Below are positions 11,606 to 23,450 of a stretch of DNA of 64,000 nt, piece by piece. The position numbers and the translations under genes were made by a program. Below the pieces are notes generated by a model. It did not search any database and was not told the origin of the DNA. It worked only from the letters and a program-made list of their open reading frames with translations. Position 1 is the stretch's first letter, and each line of letters begins with the position of its first letter. The DNA comes from Sternotherus odoratus (lineage: Eukaryota; Chordata; Testudines; Kinosternidae): the NCBI GenBank assembly GCA_032164245.1, contig JAVMKO010000001.1, positions 249,125,644-249,189,643 of the forward strand, in the 5' to 3' direction.

Positions 11606-11795
11606 GCGGAGTGATAGCTCAGTGATTTGAGCATTGGCCTGCTAAAGCCAGGGTTGTGAGTTCAATCCTTGAGGGGGCCATTTAGGGATCTGGGGCAAAA
11701 AAATCTGTCAGGGAACAGTACTTGGTCCTGCTAGCTTAGGCAGGGGCCTGGCTCGATGACCTTTCAAGGTCCTTCCAGTTCTATGAGATATATTA
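11606..11795 (+). mobile_element. Turtle tRNA-derived SINE (Cry/Pol III family)
   Basis: The tRNA-like head has an A box TAGCTCAGTGATTTGAG (11614-11630) and a B box GGTTGTGAGTTCAATCC (11652-11668). The body includes CTTGGTCCTGCTAGCTTAGG and ends GACCTTTCAAGGTCCTTCCA. Head and body together match the SINE family of hidden-necked turtles. It is not a tRNA gene: the cloverleaf is degraded and a SINE body follows. Confidence 0.88.
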
Positions 11796-12235
11796 TACCT
11801 ATGTTAACTCTGACTTCATCTCAAATACAAGTTTCTATTCCAATTACAGTTTATTTTCAAGAAAAAAAAATGAAAATGATCCCAAATCAAAAGTGTGTGC
11901 CTGTGCTGCATTTCTCACAATCTCAGAATTAGACTGACTAATCAAAGTCACTGTTAAAATACTTGTGATATATTTAATACTAAACTAAATGTTATAAAAC
12001 ATTCTAACATGTACAATTAGTAATGTATGTGAAAACAAAAAACAACATAAACTTGTTCCAAACAAATAAATTTCTTGCAAATAAAAATAATGTAATCATC
12101 TACGAAGCTTGATAATGTGAAAATGCAGGCTGCTTTACTAGCATCAAAATCTTGTGCATCCTCTGTATTTGTGAAAATAGGTCATCTGTAAGTAGGTCAG
12201 ACAGGGTACTTAGAAAAAGGAATAACTGTGAGTTA

Positions 12236-13035
12236 TAACTGGAATAACTGCGAGTGCCGGGGCCGTTGGAGGGAGGGGCGGGGGCAGAGAGCTGAGCGAG
12301 TGTGGGGTCCGTTGGAGGGGGGGAAGGGGGAGAGAGCTGAGCGAGTCCGGGGTCCGTTGCAGGGGGGGGAGAGGGGAGAGAGCTGAGCGAGTGGGGGGGG
12401 GGGGCGTTGGAGTGGGGGGAGGGGGCGTTGGAGTGGGGGGAGAGGGGGGAGATTTTAAAAATTTTTGATTCTTACCTGAGGGGGGAGAGAGCTGAGCGAG
12501 TGGGGGGGGGGTGTTGGAGTGGGGGGGAGGGGGAGAGAGCTTAGCAAGTGCGGGGTCCATTGGAGGGGGGTGAGATTTTAAAAAATTTTGATTCTTACCT
12601 GAGGGGGGAGAGAGCTGAGCGAGTGGGGGGGGGGTGTTGGAGTGGGGGGGAGGGGGGAGAGAGTTGAGCGAGGGGGGGCCCGTTGGAGTGGGGGGGAGTG
12701 GGGAGAGAGCTGAGCGAGTGCTGGGTCCGTGGGAGGGAGGAGAGAGCTGAGCGAGGGGGGGGGTCATTGGGGGAAGGGGGGAGACAGCTGAGCAAGTGCG
12801 GGGTCCGTTGGAGGGGGGAGACAGCTGAGCGAGTGGGGGGGCCATTGGGGGGGAGGAGGGAGAGAGCTGAGCGAGGGGGGTCCGTTGGAGGGGGGAGAAA
12901 GGTGAGCAAGTGCGGGGGACGTTGGAGGGGGGTGAGATTTTAAAAATTTTAGATTCTTACCTGAGGGGGGAGAGAGCTGAGTGAGTGGGGGGGAAGGGGG
13001 CAGAGAGCTGAGCGAGTGTGGGGTCCATTGGAGGG
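12236..13035 (+). repeat. G-rich minisatellite, about 15 diverged units
   Basis: The recurring word is GAGAGAGCTGAGCGAGT with long G runs and GGTCCGTTGGAGG. Units are roughly 40-50 bp. Some carry an inserted ATTTTAAAAATTTTTGATTC block that also appears once in the right flank (near 13146), showing the array grew from that sequence. The plus strand is G-rich, so VWA8 RNA is C-rich here. ORFs in the array are repeat artefacts. Confidence 0.95.
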
Positions 13036-13223
13036 GGGTATTACTACATCATAACTATGTCACAGAGAACAGCAGCTGTTAACCTGCTGGCCAGCTGATG
13101 TTAATGGGCTGTAAAGAATTTCACCCCTATGGGGTGTAAGAGGTGAGATTTTAAAAATTTTCGATTCTTACTCTGCTTAGGACCCTAAAGCCTATAACTG
13201 TATCAAATTTCAAGTCTCTAGCT

Positions 13224-13888
13224 CAGGGGTCGGGAACCTTTTTGACTCAGAGAGCCATGAAAACAAAATATTTGGAAATTTATTTTAGTAAGAGCCATAT
13301 AATAGCCCCCCCCCCCCCCGCTCCGGCCGCGCTCTCTCCTTCCCCCCCCCCCCGCGCTGCTCTCCTTCCCCCCCCCCGCGCTCCGGCCGCGCTCTCCTCC
13401 CCCGGCTCCGGCCGTGCTCTCACTCCCCCCCCTCCCCCGGCTTGCCTTGCCTCGCCTCCTGCCCCGGCCCCGGCTCCGCTCTTCTCCCCCGGCTCCGCCT
13501 CGCCTCGCCTCATGCCCCGGCCCCGGCTCCGGCTCCGCTCTTCTCCCCGGCTCCGCCTCGCCTCGCCTCATGCCCCGGCCCCGGCTCCGCCTCCGCTCTT
13601 CTCCCCGGCTCCGCCTCGCCTCGCCTCATGCCCCGGCCCCGGCTCCGCCTCCGCTCTTCTCCCCCGGCTCCGCCTCGCCTCGCCTCATGCCCCGGCTCCG
13701 CCTCCGCTCTTCTCCCCCGGCTCCGCCTCGCCTCGCCTCATGCCCCGGCTCCGCCTCCGCTCTTCTCCCCCCCCCCCCACTCGCCTCTTACTGACCCCGC
13801 CCCTCTCCTCCGGCGTTTTTTCTGCGAGCCAGAGGAAATTCTCAAAAGAGCCACACCTGGCTCGCGAGCCATACGTTCCCGACGTATG
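13224..13888. mobile_element. hAT element (665 bp) with an 8-bp target duplication and a GC-rich core
   Basis: Begins CAGGGGTCGGGAACC and ends, inverted, CATACGTCGGGAACG. Identical 8-bp duplications CTCTAGCT flank it at 13216-13223 and 13889-13896. The core holds the C-rich minisatellite described separately. No transposase is present. Confidence 0.88.
13300..13800 (+). repeat. C-rich minisatellite inside the hAT element
   Basis: Five clear units of about 54-59 bp, each containing CGCCTCGCCTCATGCCCCGG (near 13502, 13561, 13620, 13679, 13733). They are preceded by diverged C-rich units. The minus strand, which is the VWA8 RNA sense, is G-rich here, opposite to the neighbouring array. Confidence 0.93.
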
Positions 13889-16343
13889 CTCTAGCTCAAA
13901 CGGTGTGGAAGGAGTTAGTGAACATACATACACCATTTGACTTTTATATATATATAGATTTAACATCATGTATCCCAGCAAGCCAAGTCCATTACACTTT
14001 AAGTTAAATGCTAAAAACATGGGAGTACTTCCTCACAATTCTTCATTTAAACAAACAAATCCTAAATTGCATAAGTAACTGTGCTCAAGTTGTTTCTCTA
14101 ACAACTGTTTTAGCACAATAAATGCAAATACTCGTTAGAAATTATCTAATTTTCCTAACAACATGGTCCAAGTTAGGATCCTAGTGACATATACAGAGAC
14201 CATTTACTATCACATCATGTTCATATAAGAGATTTGCAAATGGAAATGTCAAAATTCCATTAGCTTTGGCAATACATATTCAATGCCCCCCAATAGCTAG
14301 GCGGATTGGGCCATTTAGCACATATCTAAAAATCATTGTTCTTTTGAGTCACAATATGCAGCCCAGTTTAGATTGCTGGCTCCCGCTTTGGTACTACATC
14401 TTCTGTTGCAGCATGCTGTGATTTCACAGCAATGCTGAAACCCCACTGGAACAGGAAATGTTTTGGGGGCAAGTGTGCATAACTAAATGCTGGGTTTTAA
14501 CAATGCCACACAGTAATGGAATATATTGCTTTTATTACCCATAGGCCAGTTTAATTCTCCAGCAGATTTTTATGGTTGTGAAATCATCATCAGAGCACTT
14601 TAGTGTGTCACACTGGGGTGGGAGCTGGCAATGCAGGACTAAAGAAGAAAACTCATTTTCAGTTGGTAATATGCTACTTTCTGACAGTTTTTTAGGAAGA
14701 ATCAAACACACAATGCTACTGTTGATAGATTTGGGGCAATTTCCTTTAGCCAACATGTTTAACAAAAATGTGACACCTAAACAAAGCAGATAAATAATAT
14801 TCTAACATAGGTCAGGTTCAGATTTTTGCAGTGCTTTCAATTTGTAATCACTGCAATTATTGTTGTGTGTAGCACACACCACAAGGGCATTATTCTAGGG
14901 TTTAGGATTTCATCTGTGAGAGTCCTGAAGTTAAAGTACTTTATTGAAATGACAGCACAGAACAAAACCTCAAACATCAAATTTTCCTAGGGAAAATTAA
15001 GATTCTCACAAATTCACATTGCCAGCAGAGCCCACGCAGCGGAGGCTGCACTCTCTGCTCTGTGGAGGGCCAGCAAATGAGGGGGAAAAGAAAGAGAAGG
15101 ATATGAAAAAATGAAGGAAAGGAAACTCCCTAAGGAAGAGGCCCTGCCAAGGCTCTAAAAGCTAGGGCTAATAGGCAAATACTTCACAGGGGTGCTCTTA
15201 GCTGCCTTGGAGGGCAAAGCATTCTGGAGATTCACTCAGTGGGCAGGCCCTATAGCTAAGCATGTCTTGGACTGACAGCTGACACTTCAGTGCTGTGGTG
15301 ACCAGAAACTTGCCCTCTCTAGTGAAGAGCAGTAGACCTGCCTTTGCTAGAAAAAAACAGTTCCCCTTTCAGAGCATATTCGCAGACCCACTTCTTTGAT
15401 TTTTGTTATTTTTCTTATTCTTTTTCCCTTCACATACATTCGGAATTTCTCTGGGTCAGTTGAACAGTGTGAGAGGCTGAAGTAACATTTCTATTAACAT
15501 CAACTAACATGATTGTTGTGAGTACAGAGCAGAGATTTTAACCATTTGTAGCTATATTACAGATTGCATATATACAGCCTAGTTCTCAAAGAATTCTTGT
15601 ATTCTAATTAGCTAAACACTCTGTCAGTCAATTAGAACCCTGGCATTTGCACATAATATAGTTATTAAGAATACTGTACAGTGATTGTAAAAATTAAACA
15701 CTCCGAACCAATGAAAGTGCACAGACTACATAACTGTATGCTGCAGCAACTTTTGTTATATTTCTGCACTCTAGAGTCCATTTTAGAACAACAACTGATT
15801 ATTATTTAAAGAGGACTGCAGTCTATGATTTGGCTTAAAAAAACGTTACAAATAAAATAACTATGAACAGTGATAGGTTTTCAAAAATGCAATTGTTTTT
15901 GTATTTTAAAAATATATACGAGTAATTCCTAATCCAAATTGTGTACTGCACACTGCAAAACTTCAAGTTATAAACTTCTAAAAATAGGATCTTAAAAAGC
16001 AACTGTTTACCTATAATAACAGTGGCCTCGGCAAGCTGTAATAATAAAACCTTTCAACACAGTATTTTATTGATTCACTATAAACAAAATCAAGGTTCAA
16101 TCGTCGTTTCTTTATTTTTATGAATGTTCTACAAGATTTTTATAATCTCTTCACAAAGGGATGGTTAAGAAGCTTCATCTCTAGTCATCTGAATTGAGCA
16201 GTCGATTTACCAACCAGATTAAAAATTTTCAATCACTGTTTCAGCCTGATGCAACCACTTCACAAACATGCTCTTTAAAAAAATCTTTATTACAATGTTT
16301 AACAAACTCTATTGCATCTGGAGAGTCAGAGAAGTGCACTTAC

Positions 16344-16450
16344 CTGGGTGTTCTCATAAAACAAAACATCAGGCACTTTCATTTTCTCATTGGGGTTATA
16401 AACAGGCACAGTGGCAGATCCAATCCTCAGAAACCCATTATGTATTTCAC
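16344..16450 (-). CDS. VWA8: VWA8 exon 15: entry to the third AAA module
   Basis: 107 nt, phase 1 in and 0 out. It completes the Cys codon from exon 14, then reads EIHNGFLRIGSATVPVYNPN and EKMKVPDVLFYENTQ. The VPDVLFYENTQ end is the conserved lead-in to the third nucleotide-binding module. The acceptor is TTGTAG and the donor GTAAGT. Confidence 0.96.
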
Positions 16451-18795
16451 CTACAAATTTTATGAAAAACAAGGAATTATTTATAACTCTGATTTGCAGA
16501 TGTGTGGTCAAGGATACTGGTAATGAGATAATGCAAACATCTGTTGCAATGTATGGATACAGCAAAGCTCCCAGCTTTCAGAAGAAAGAGGACAGAAAAA
16601 GAATAATAGCTTAAAGCTCTACGGCTTAAAATGAGTTCCATTACAATATGTGACAAATTGGTGATGTTAGGGGGACAAGGATCAGAAAGAATATTGCAGA
16701 TTGTGTGACAGCTGCTTTGGCTGAAGCCTTAACTTGTAACTCCCTTCCTCTAATCCTTGAGTGCCGTTAAAACTCTTTGACTGTATTCACCCCTTGGAGA
16801 AACAGCATGCCAGTCATTTCCTTGAAATTTAGGCAAGATAAAGTCACTGTTGGTTTCTCCATTCAGCACATTTTATAAAAAATGGGTTAACACCACAAAA
16901 TAGGCACATTTAAAACATCAGTGAAAAGTGGCTAAATTTGCATATGTTGGGGAAACCTTCAGAAGTAGTTTGGAGAGAAAAATAATTAAAACCACTGTAC
17001 TGGCTAACCACAATAGTCTGCTACAAGTAGTAATGCTACAACACAGCAGCTCCAGATAGTCAACTCTGCCTCCCACAGATGCTTGCCCTTTTCCTCTATT
17101 CAGACATCCTGTTGGGTTGGATAAATCTGAACTGTAACACTGAGAAACTGCTCTCCATTGTGTGTTTTTATTTTGTTTAGTTCATCTCTGCTATGGTTTT
17201 GCAAACGGCGGAGTTACAAAATTGCTGGTAAGGTAAACATGAATTTACTAAATCTGCTGTATTTTTGGTAGTTCTAATGTTGCACATTGTTAATGAATCA
17301 GGTTCAATCAGATTTATGAAGCAATATAAAGTTTGCACACTAGTGTCAGTTTTGCAAAGAACTAAACTTTGTAGGCAACGGAATGACTTTCTTGTCATAT
17401 TTCTTTAATTCAAACTATCCCACCTATACGAAGTTAGTACTTGGCACCAACTTATACCACGTATGCTATTAAACTGAAGAGAGCCTGCATTACTAGATAC
17501 AGTAGCTGTAGACATTTTTACTGGTACAGCCCTTTCTAAATATATGTTAAGACGTCCTCTGTTTTAAAGATCTAGCAATGAAAACAGACAAGACAAACAC
17601 GTAAAAACAAAACTCTCAACGACTGTGCAGGAGAAGAACAGCAAAGAGAGTACTGGTGAGGCTATAAGAAAATGAAATAAGTTGAAAAGATGTAGGAAAT
17701 GACAGATTGTGTGGTACATGACAGAAAACATGAGGCTGAGCGTGAGAAAAAAAAAGATGGAAACAGGAAGGCCACAGAATAGAAAGGAATAAATTGGGGA
17801 GAAGAGGGAACAATAGGAAGTGAGATTTAAAAAAATGTAAGCAGGAAGGATATGTATAAAGGTAAGGGGGGGGGGGGGAAGTTCCTCTTCCCACATCAAT
17901 AACTTCTAATTCTAAAGGGCAAAATTTATGTGAAAAGAGACAGAACCAAAGAGGGGAGAAAAATGTTATCAGAGTGATGGGAGAGAAAGTTGTCTACAAC
18001 AACAATGTTTTGTATAGTACGGATAGGGAGAAGAACTCAGAAAAGAGAAAGCCAGACAAGAGACAGATAACCATAATCAGAGTGAGAGATGACCAAAGGC
18101 TTCTGCAAACACGATAATGAACAAAAAGAGCTTATTTGGGTCATATTAAAGAGGAGGAAGCACAGAATATTGGGGAGGTGGAGGATTTGCTGCAATGAAG
18201 AAAAATCTAGAAGACTCAATCACACAAAAATTGTAAGCTTGGACAACAGGAAGGATGGCACGCACAGTTAGCATTCTTGACAACGGAGGAAGGCAGCAAA
18301 ATACCCAATAAAGCAAAGAAAACAAAGGCCCCATTTATCTGGGAGACTTAAAAATGTAAAGGTCACACACGAATTCCATGGGCCAGGCTATGATAAAGAA
18401 TCATTTAGATTTAGGAAATTCTACAGTTATGAAAATTTAGAGAACATATGTAGAGAAATATACCGTATGCGCGGCGGGGACGGGAGAGTGGTGCGCTCCC
18501 AGCAGCCCGCCTGCGGCGGGGACGGGAGAGTGGGGCGCACGCGCTTTTTGTGTATGGTTTTTTTTTTACCGGCGTATAAGACGACCCCTGAGTTTAAGCC
18601 TGGAAAATAGTCTCAAAAAAGTCATCCTATACGCCGGAACATACGGTAAGTACATTCCTTAGCAAAATAACAGCTAATGGATGTACCGAAAGTAGGGCAT
18701 ATTTAATTAAGGGAACACTGAATACATCTTTTTATGTTCAAACAATTGAGTAATGTTCATGAAAGATTAAAAACAAAAAGGTGACAGAAGCTTAC
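16451..18795 (-). other. VWA8: VWA8 intron 14 (2.3 kb)
   Basis: GT-AG intron. Apart from a MITE with a GC-rich core at 18461-18648 and a poly-G run near 17867, I see no gene or clear repeat. The region 17560-18330 is purine-rich on the plus strand, which explains chance ORFs on the minus strand. Confidence 0.8.
18461..18648. mobile_element. MITE with TACCGTAT ends and a GC-rich duplicated core
   Basis: The element starts TACCGTATG and ends CATACGGTA. A longer internal inverted pair, GGCGTATAAGACGAC and GTCATCCTATACGCC, lies at 18572-18634. The left half has two copies of GGCGGGGACGGGAGAGTGG. TA at both ends suggests a Tc1/mariner-like insertion. Confidence 0.7.
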
Positions 18796-18902
18796 AACTA
18801 TAATCCTTCTCCTCTTGTTTCCTAATATCATCCGGGTTTATCTCAATCCCTGAATCCAGCAGATTTTTATGTAAAGCTGATCTTGCAAGATTTGGCAAAA
18901 AC
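18796..18902 (-). CDS. VWA8: VWA8 exon 14: linker to the third AAA module
   Basis: 107 nt, phase 2 in and 1 out. It completes Arg, then reads FLPNLARSALHKNLLDSGIE and an acidic/basic stretch INPDDIRKQEEKDYS, ending with the first base of a Cys codon. The acidic stretch is probably a flexible surface linker. The acceptor is GGTTTAG and the donor GTAAGC. Confidence 0.94.
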
Positions 18903-19981
18903 CTAAACCAAGGAGGGGGGAAAAAAAGGAAGGTCAGTTTTTACTTTTTTCAGGGTTCTTTTTGTCTTCCAAGATCAACATAACACTTCACCATGACTTC
19001 ATGCCCTAAATCATGTCAATTGCTGTCCCACTCAGAGTTTCCAACTCCCTTCCCTATTCTGTCTGTGATTAGCAAAGGAAATGGGACCTCATGCTATTGG
19101 AACCTGTCCAATTTCCTCTCCCCACATCAATAACTTCTAATTCTAAAGTTATATGGTAAAAAAAAAAAAAGAAGAAAAAAAAAAAGAGAGAATTACATCA
19201 TACAGAATGTTATAGCAGCCAAGTATTCTTTTGATTTAATCTAAATTTCAGTACCAAAATTATATTAATATAAATGCTCATTTTAAAGCACTACATTATG
19301 ATGTGGTGGTTCCAGTGAAGAAGTTGTAATGACGACAAGTAAGCTAGGATGCTGGGGGGACAATAACCTTGCTCCTTCCACAGTTAATGGGAGCCAGATC
19401 CTTCAGCTGTGACTGATCCCAGATCAGGCTGCGGGCTTCAACAGCTTGAAGAGTCTCAGTATCTTGGAGAATTTGGCCCTTACACTTTCATCACTCATAC
19501 CTTCAGAACTTTTCATAACTGCTGTTGCCTTCCTTTAAAAAAGTTGTAGACAACTCAGATTTTGCAAACAATGCAATGCCTAAAACTAAATACAAGTCTC
19601 CAACTGACACCTAACCACATTGTATTCTATTAATACAACCCTGAGTAATATTTTATCTTTTTTGAGACAGCATCACACTTTTGACAGTCATTAGTTCTGA
19701 AGACCTATTTCTATTAAGTCATTAAGCATATGCCACCCCCCAACTCCACCACACCCACACACAGATTAGAAAGAAGTGCTGAATGATTTGTTTCAAATGA
19801 TGTTTGAAATCTGGGAATTCCATAAAAGTGAAATCTAACATTCTTTGAGTAGGGAGGATTGCAATTGTAGCAGTTCGACTTTTAATGTCTAACTCGTTTA
19901 AAAAAATTAAACCATCTTTTTAGCATATTAGCAATTGTTTCATGGAACCTTAAACTTTCACAGTAAAATTAGTATGGCTAC
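18903..19981 (-). other. VWA8: VWA8 intron 13 (1.1 kb)
   Basis: GT-AG intron. It contains an A-rich run near 19157-19187; nothing else is recognised. Confidence 0.8.
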
Positions 19982-20097
19982 CTGGAAAGACAGGCTTTAT
20001 TGACAGCACGGTAGAGACTTTCATCTGGATACTGCGATAGTCGACGACAAATTCGTAATAGCTGTCGTGTGGACAAAGATGATGCCAGTGACTGTGC
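19982..20097 (-). CDS. VWA8: VWA8 exon 13: arginine-rich helical segment
   Basis: 116 nt, phase 0 in and 2 out. It encodes AQSLASSLSTRQLLRICRRL followed by SQYPDESLYRAVNKACLS. In AAA_5 modules the STRQLLRI helix is the sensor-2 region of the lid, with Arg near the nucleotide. The donor is GTAGCC, a moderately weak site; the acceptor is TTGGCAG. Confidence 0.96.
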
Positions 20098-20839
20098 CTG
20101 CCAAAAATAAAAGGTAATTTTATTAACAGTCCTCTTGGATTTAAACTGAAACTTGGAAAAATACTATTTACATTTAAAATAATTATTTCAAAATTTTGGT
20201 CTTAAACAGGTGTGTTCGTCCTCATATCTCAGTTTACACTGCTTAATGATTCAGAGGTGAGAATTCCCTCTGTTTGTGGCAGGAATCTACCACCAAGGAA
20301 ATCATTATGTCATCAAAATGGCATTATTTCATTGAATGAGTCAACGCGAAGAAAAATGTATTGGGTAAAACAGATCTGTGTGCTATATAAGATGTGTTAA
20401 CACTAGGTTATTCATTATTTATTATTATGATTATTAGGAATTACAGCAAAAAGAAAAACAAGTGAAAATTAAATTATTTGTGTTAAAGCTGATTTATTTG
20501 AAAGTTTCCTGCAGCACTATATGCCAGTGCCTCGACATATATAACACGCCTCTGCATATATTAGAGATACAGTATCCTGATTTCAGATCTTGTGTCTATT
20601 ACCTTTAAATGAATTCAGCATTTGTAGCAGAATTGACATCCTGGAAGTTGAAGTCTTCTATTTATTACCACCTGAATATGACCTTTCCATGTGATGCTCT
20701 AGCAAAATGAGCTAGCATGACCCTTGGATGTATAAACGAGTGAATAAGGGGCAATAATAGGGAGATTGCATTACCTACTTACACAGTACTGTGCAGGGCA
20801 TTACTGGAACACTGTGCTATTACTGGAACACTTACAAAA

Positions 20840-21125
20840 CTGGGTGACTGGGCAACAAAATGGCAGATGAAATTCAATGTTGATAAATGGAAAGTAATGG
20901 ATATTGGAAAACATAATCCCAACTATACATATAAATTGATGGGGTCTAAATTAGTTGTTACCACTCAAGAAAGATCTTGGATCCATTATAGATAGTTTTC
21001 TGAAAACATCCATTCAATGGGCAGCAGCGATCAAAAAAGTGAACAGAGTGTTGGGAATCATTTGGGAAGGGACAGATAAGAAGACAGAAAATATCATGTT
21101 GCCTCTATATAAATCCATGATATGC
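20840..21125 (+). pseudogene. CR1 LINE reverse-transcriptase remnant
   Basis: Plus-strand text shows QMKFNVDKWKVMDIGKHNPN and, after a frameshift, the IKKVNRVLGIIWEG and TENIMLPLYKSM motifs. These are the C-terminal CR1 ORF2 motifs. Stops and a frameshift break the frame. Confidence 0.85.
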
Positions 21126-22369
21126 ACGCAGCATTCCAATGGCAGAGGTTTTTCCATTGGTGTAGAAATACCACCTCTCCAAACAGCAGCAGCTATATTA
21201 ACAGAAGCATTCTCCCATCAATATAGCTGTATCTATGTTGGGCTAGGTCACCACAGCTATGCTGGTTAGGGGTTGGCTTTTTCAGATCCTGACAGAAGTA
21301 GCTATGGTGACAAACATACTAATGGGTTCTTGAATCTAACAGCAAAGACACAATAAGGTCTGAAAGGGTCTAACAGTTGAAGTCAGAAAAATTCAAATTA
21401 GAAATAAGATGCAAATTTTACAATGAGGGTAAATTAACTATTGGAACAAATTGAAGTCTTTGTATCAAAACCGGAGATCTTTCTAAAGTAAATCCTTTCG
21501 TTCAACCACAAAGTTATCAGGTGAAATTCTGCATCCTGTGCTATGCAACAGTAAAGATTAGATGATCATAATGGTATCCTTGAGTCTAATTTATGAATCC
21601 ACAAAATAAGTACGTAGCATGGATGACAAAAATACAAGCTTCTCCACACCATTCTGTCAATGTTTCTAAACTCTGCTTGAGTGAGGCCACCTGTAGAAGC
21701 AAGATAACAGTTCAAGATCCAACCCCATTCATTCTTGAGTCTCTGCTGAGACTGTTTACAAAAAGTATTAATCACGGTTATTAATTAAATAGTAGAGCTG
21801 GGTAGGAAAAGGTTTCCCTGTCATATGAAAATATTTGAGATTTCAGAATTTTTTTCCATTTTGAATTGATATGAAAATCAAAAATCTCAAAAACTTTCAT
21901 GAACCAAAAGTCCAAAAAATAATTTGGTTTGGGTCAATCAACATTCTTCATTTTGATCATTTGAAAGTAATAAAGGGAACCACTACACATTTTAACACAC
22001 AGCACGGGCATATAAATATATATCCCAACCTGCGATGTGTATGATTATTATATACATATATACACACACATACACACACATACCGGTATATATATATATA
22101 TACACATACACACACATCTCATATTATACTGATCTGCAGGTATCTTCCCACAGTGAATCATTTGTCTGATAGGATACCCTTTTTTTTTTTTTGGATATTT
22201 CACAATTCTATGGATGTTAGACCTTTTTTTAATTGCTCTGATCAGACACCAAACACTTTACAAACAAAAACATTCCCTTGTGTAATATATATTGTTAAAG
22301 AACCACATAAATGCCAATAATGCCATAAATACTTAAATAAGAATCATCATTCACTTGCTTTTATTCATT

Positions 22370-22890
22370 CATAGATTTATACAGTTTAAGGCCAAAAAGG
22401 ACCATTATATCATCGAGTCTGACCTCCTGTATATCACAGGCCATTAAATTACATCCAGTTACCAACTATTGAACCTAATTATTTGTGTTTGACTAAAGCT
22501 TTAGTTGTGCTGGGTTAAAGCATAATTTCCAGAAAGGCATCCAGTTGTAATTAGCAGATATCAACAGATGGAGAATCCACTACTTCCCTTGGTAATTTGT
22601 TCCAGTGCTTAATCATCTGCATTGTTAAAAATGTGCATCACATTTCCAATTTGAATGTGTCTGTCTTTTAGCTTCCAGTCACTGGTTCTTGCTATGCCTT
22701 TCTCTGCTAAACTAAAGGGCACTTTAGTACCCAGTATTTTCTCTCATGAATGTACTTATACACTAATCAAGTCACCTCTCAATCGTCTTTCTAATAAGCT
22801 AAATAAATTGAGCTCTAAGTCTCATGCCATAAGGTATTTTCTCCAGCCCTCAAATCATTTTTGTGGCTCTTCTTGGTCATTAATTCAAGT
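22370..22890 (-). mobile_element. CR1 LINE 3' region, minus strand
   Basis: The left border TTCATAGATTTATACAG is the inverted CTATGAA-type CR1 terminus. GTCTGACCTCCTGTATATCA and GGAGAATCCACTACTTCC follow, the standard antisense text of turtle and other reptile CR1 copies. Confidence 0.85.
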
Positions 22891-22894
22891 CCAC

Positions 22895-23450
22895 TTCATC
22901 CTCCCTGTACCGATGTTGGCCCCCCTAGTAGAAACTAGTCTCTTCCAGTCCTCTATGTTATTTGCTACTGTTCCCCTCTGCTCTATGGTGTTGAGATCAA
23001 CTGTGGTGCCCTCCCTAAGAGTTCTTCTTCCTGGGTTTCTCTTGGGGGTAACCCATTTCCCCACACCACTTGGTTTCCACTTGACAGCTTCATCTGGGAG
23101 TCTGTGTTTTGGCATCTGGCGTACATGTCCCAAATATGTCCAGCACATCTTTCTGACCCTGGTGGAAACAAACTGCTGGTTCACAATTTCTTGGATCTCT
23201 TTGTTTGTAATGAAATCTTTTCAACCAATGACCAGAATCTTTCTTCGGCACTTATTTTTGAAGGTGTCCAGTTTTAGTAGATCTCCAACTCACAGCTGTA
23301 TGTTATCAATGAGATTGTTAGATCAAAAAATTCTCAGTTTTGTTGTGATGCTATATATATTTGATTTCCCTACATTGTTAAGTTTAGTATATACTGTGAA
23401 TGCCTTTCCTATCCTTGATGTCACTTCCTTTTTGAGCTCTCCATTGGGAG
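22895..23450 (-). pseudogene. LINE ORF2 C-terminal remnant with GHV-RMP motif
   Basis: Minus-strand translation gives VRKMCWTYLGHVRQMPKHRL, the W-R-x-x-G-H-V-x-R-M motif found after the reverse transcriptase of several non-LTR clades. Frameshifted upstream text includes the end of the RT region. It is not CR1; the clade is unclear (RTE-like possible). A long plus-strand ORF across it is antisense. Confidence 0.6.

Larger units (their letters stand above)
8741..16343 (-). other. VWA8: VWA8 intron 15 (7.6 kb)
   Basis: GT-AG intron. It contains a Penelope-like copy with a nested Tigger-type element (9.1-10.2 kb), an inverted-repeat element (10.2-10.7 kb), the turtle SINE (11.6 kb), a G-rich minisatellite (12.2-13.0 kb) and a hAT element with a C-rich minisatellite (13.2-13.9 kb). 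I see nothing recognisable in 10700-11600, 11800-12230 or 13900-16340. Confidence 0.85.

Noticed and set aside
11606..11680. Possible tRNA gene
   Set aside because: A and B boxes are present but the cloverleaf is decayed and a SINE body follows.
12210..12943. Proline/serine-rich and glycine/arginine-rich ORFs on both strands
   Set aside because: They translate the G-rich minisatellite in several frames; no start context, family resemblance or splice evidence.
12236..13035. CRISPR-like array
   Set aside because: Units are contiguous and diverged without unique spacers; a vertebrate minisatellite.
13218..14020. ORFs up to 232 codons
   Set aside because: Products of the C-rich minisatellite inside a hAT element, open in many frames at once because of base composition.
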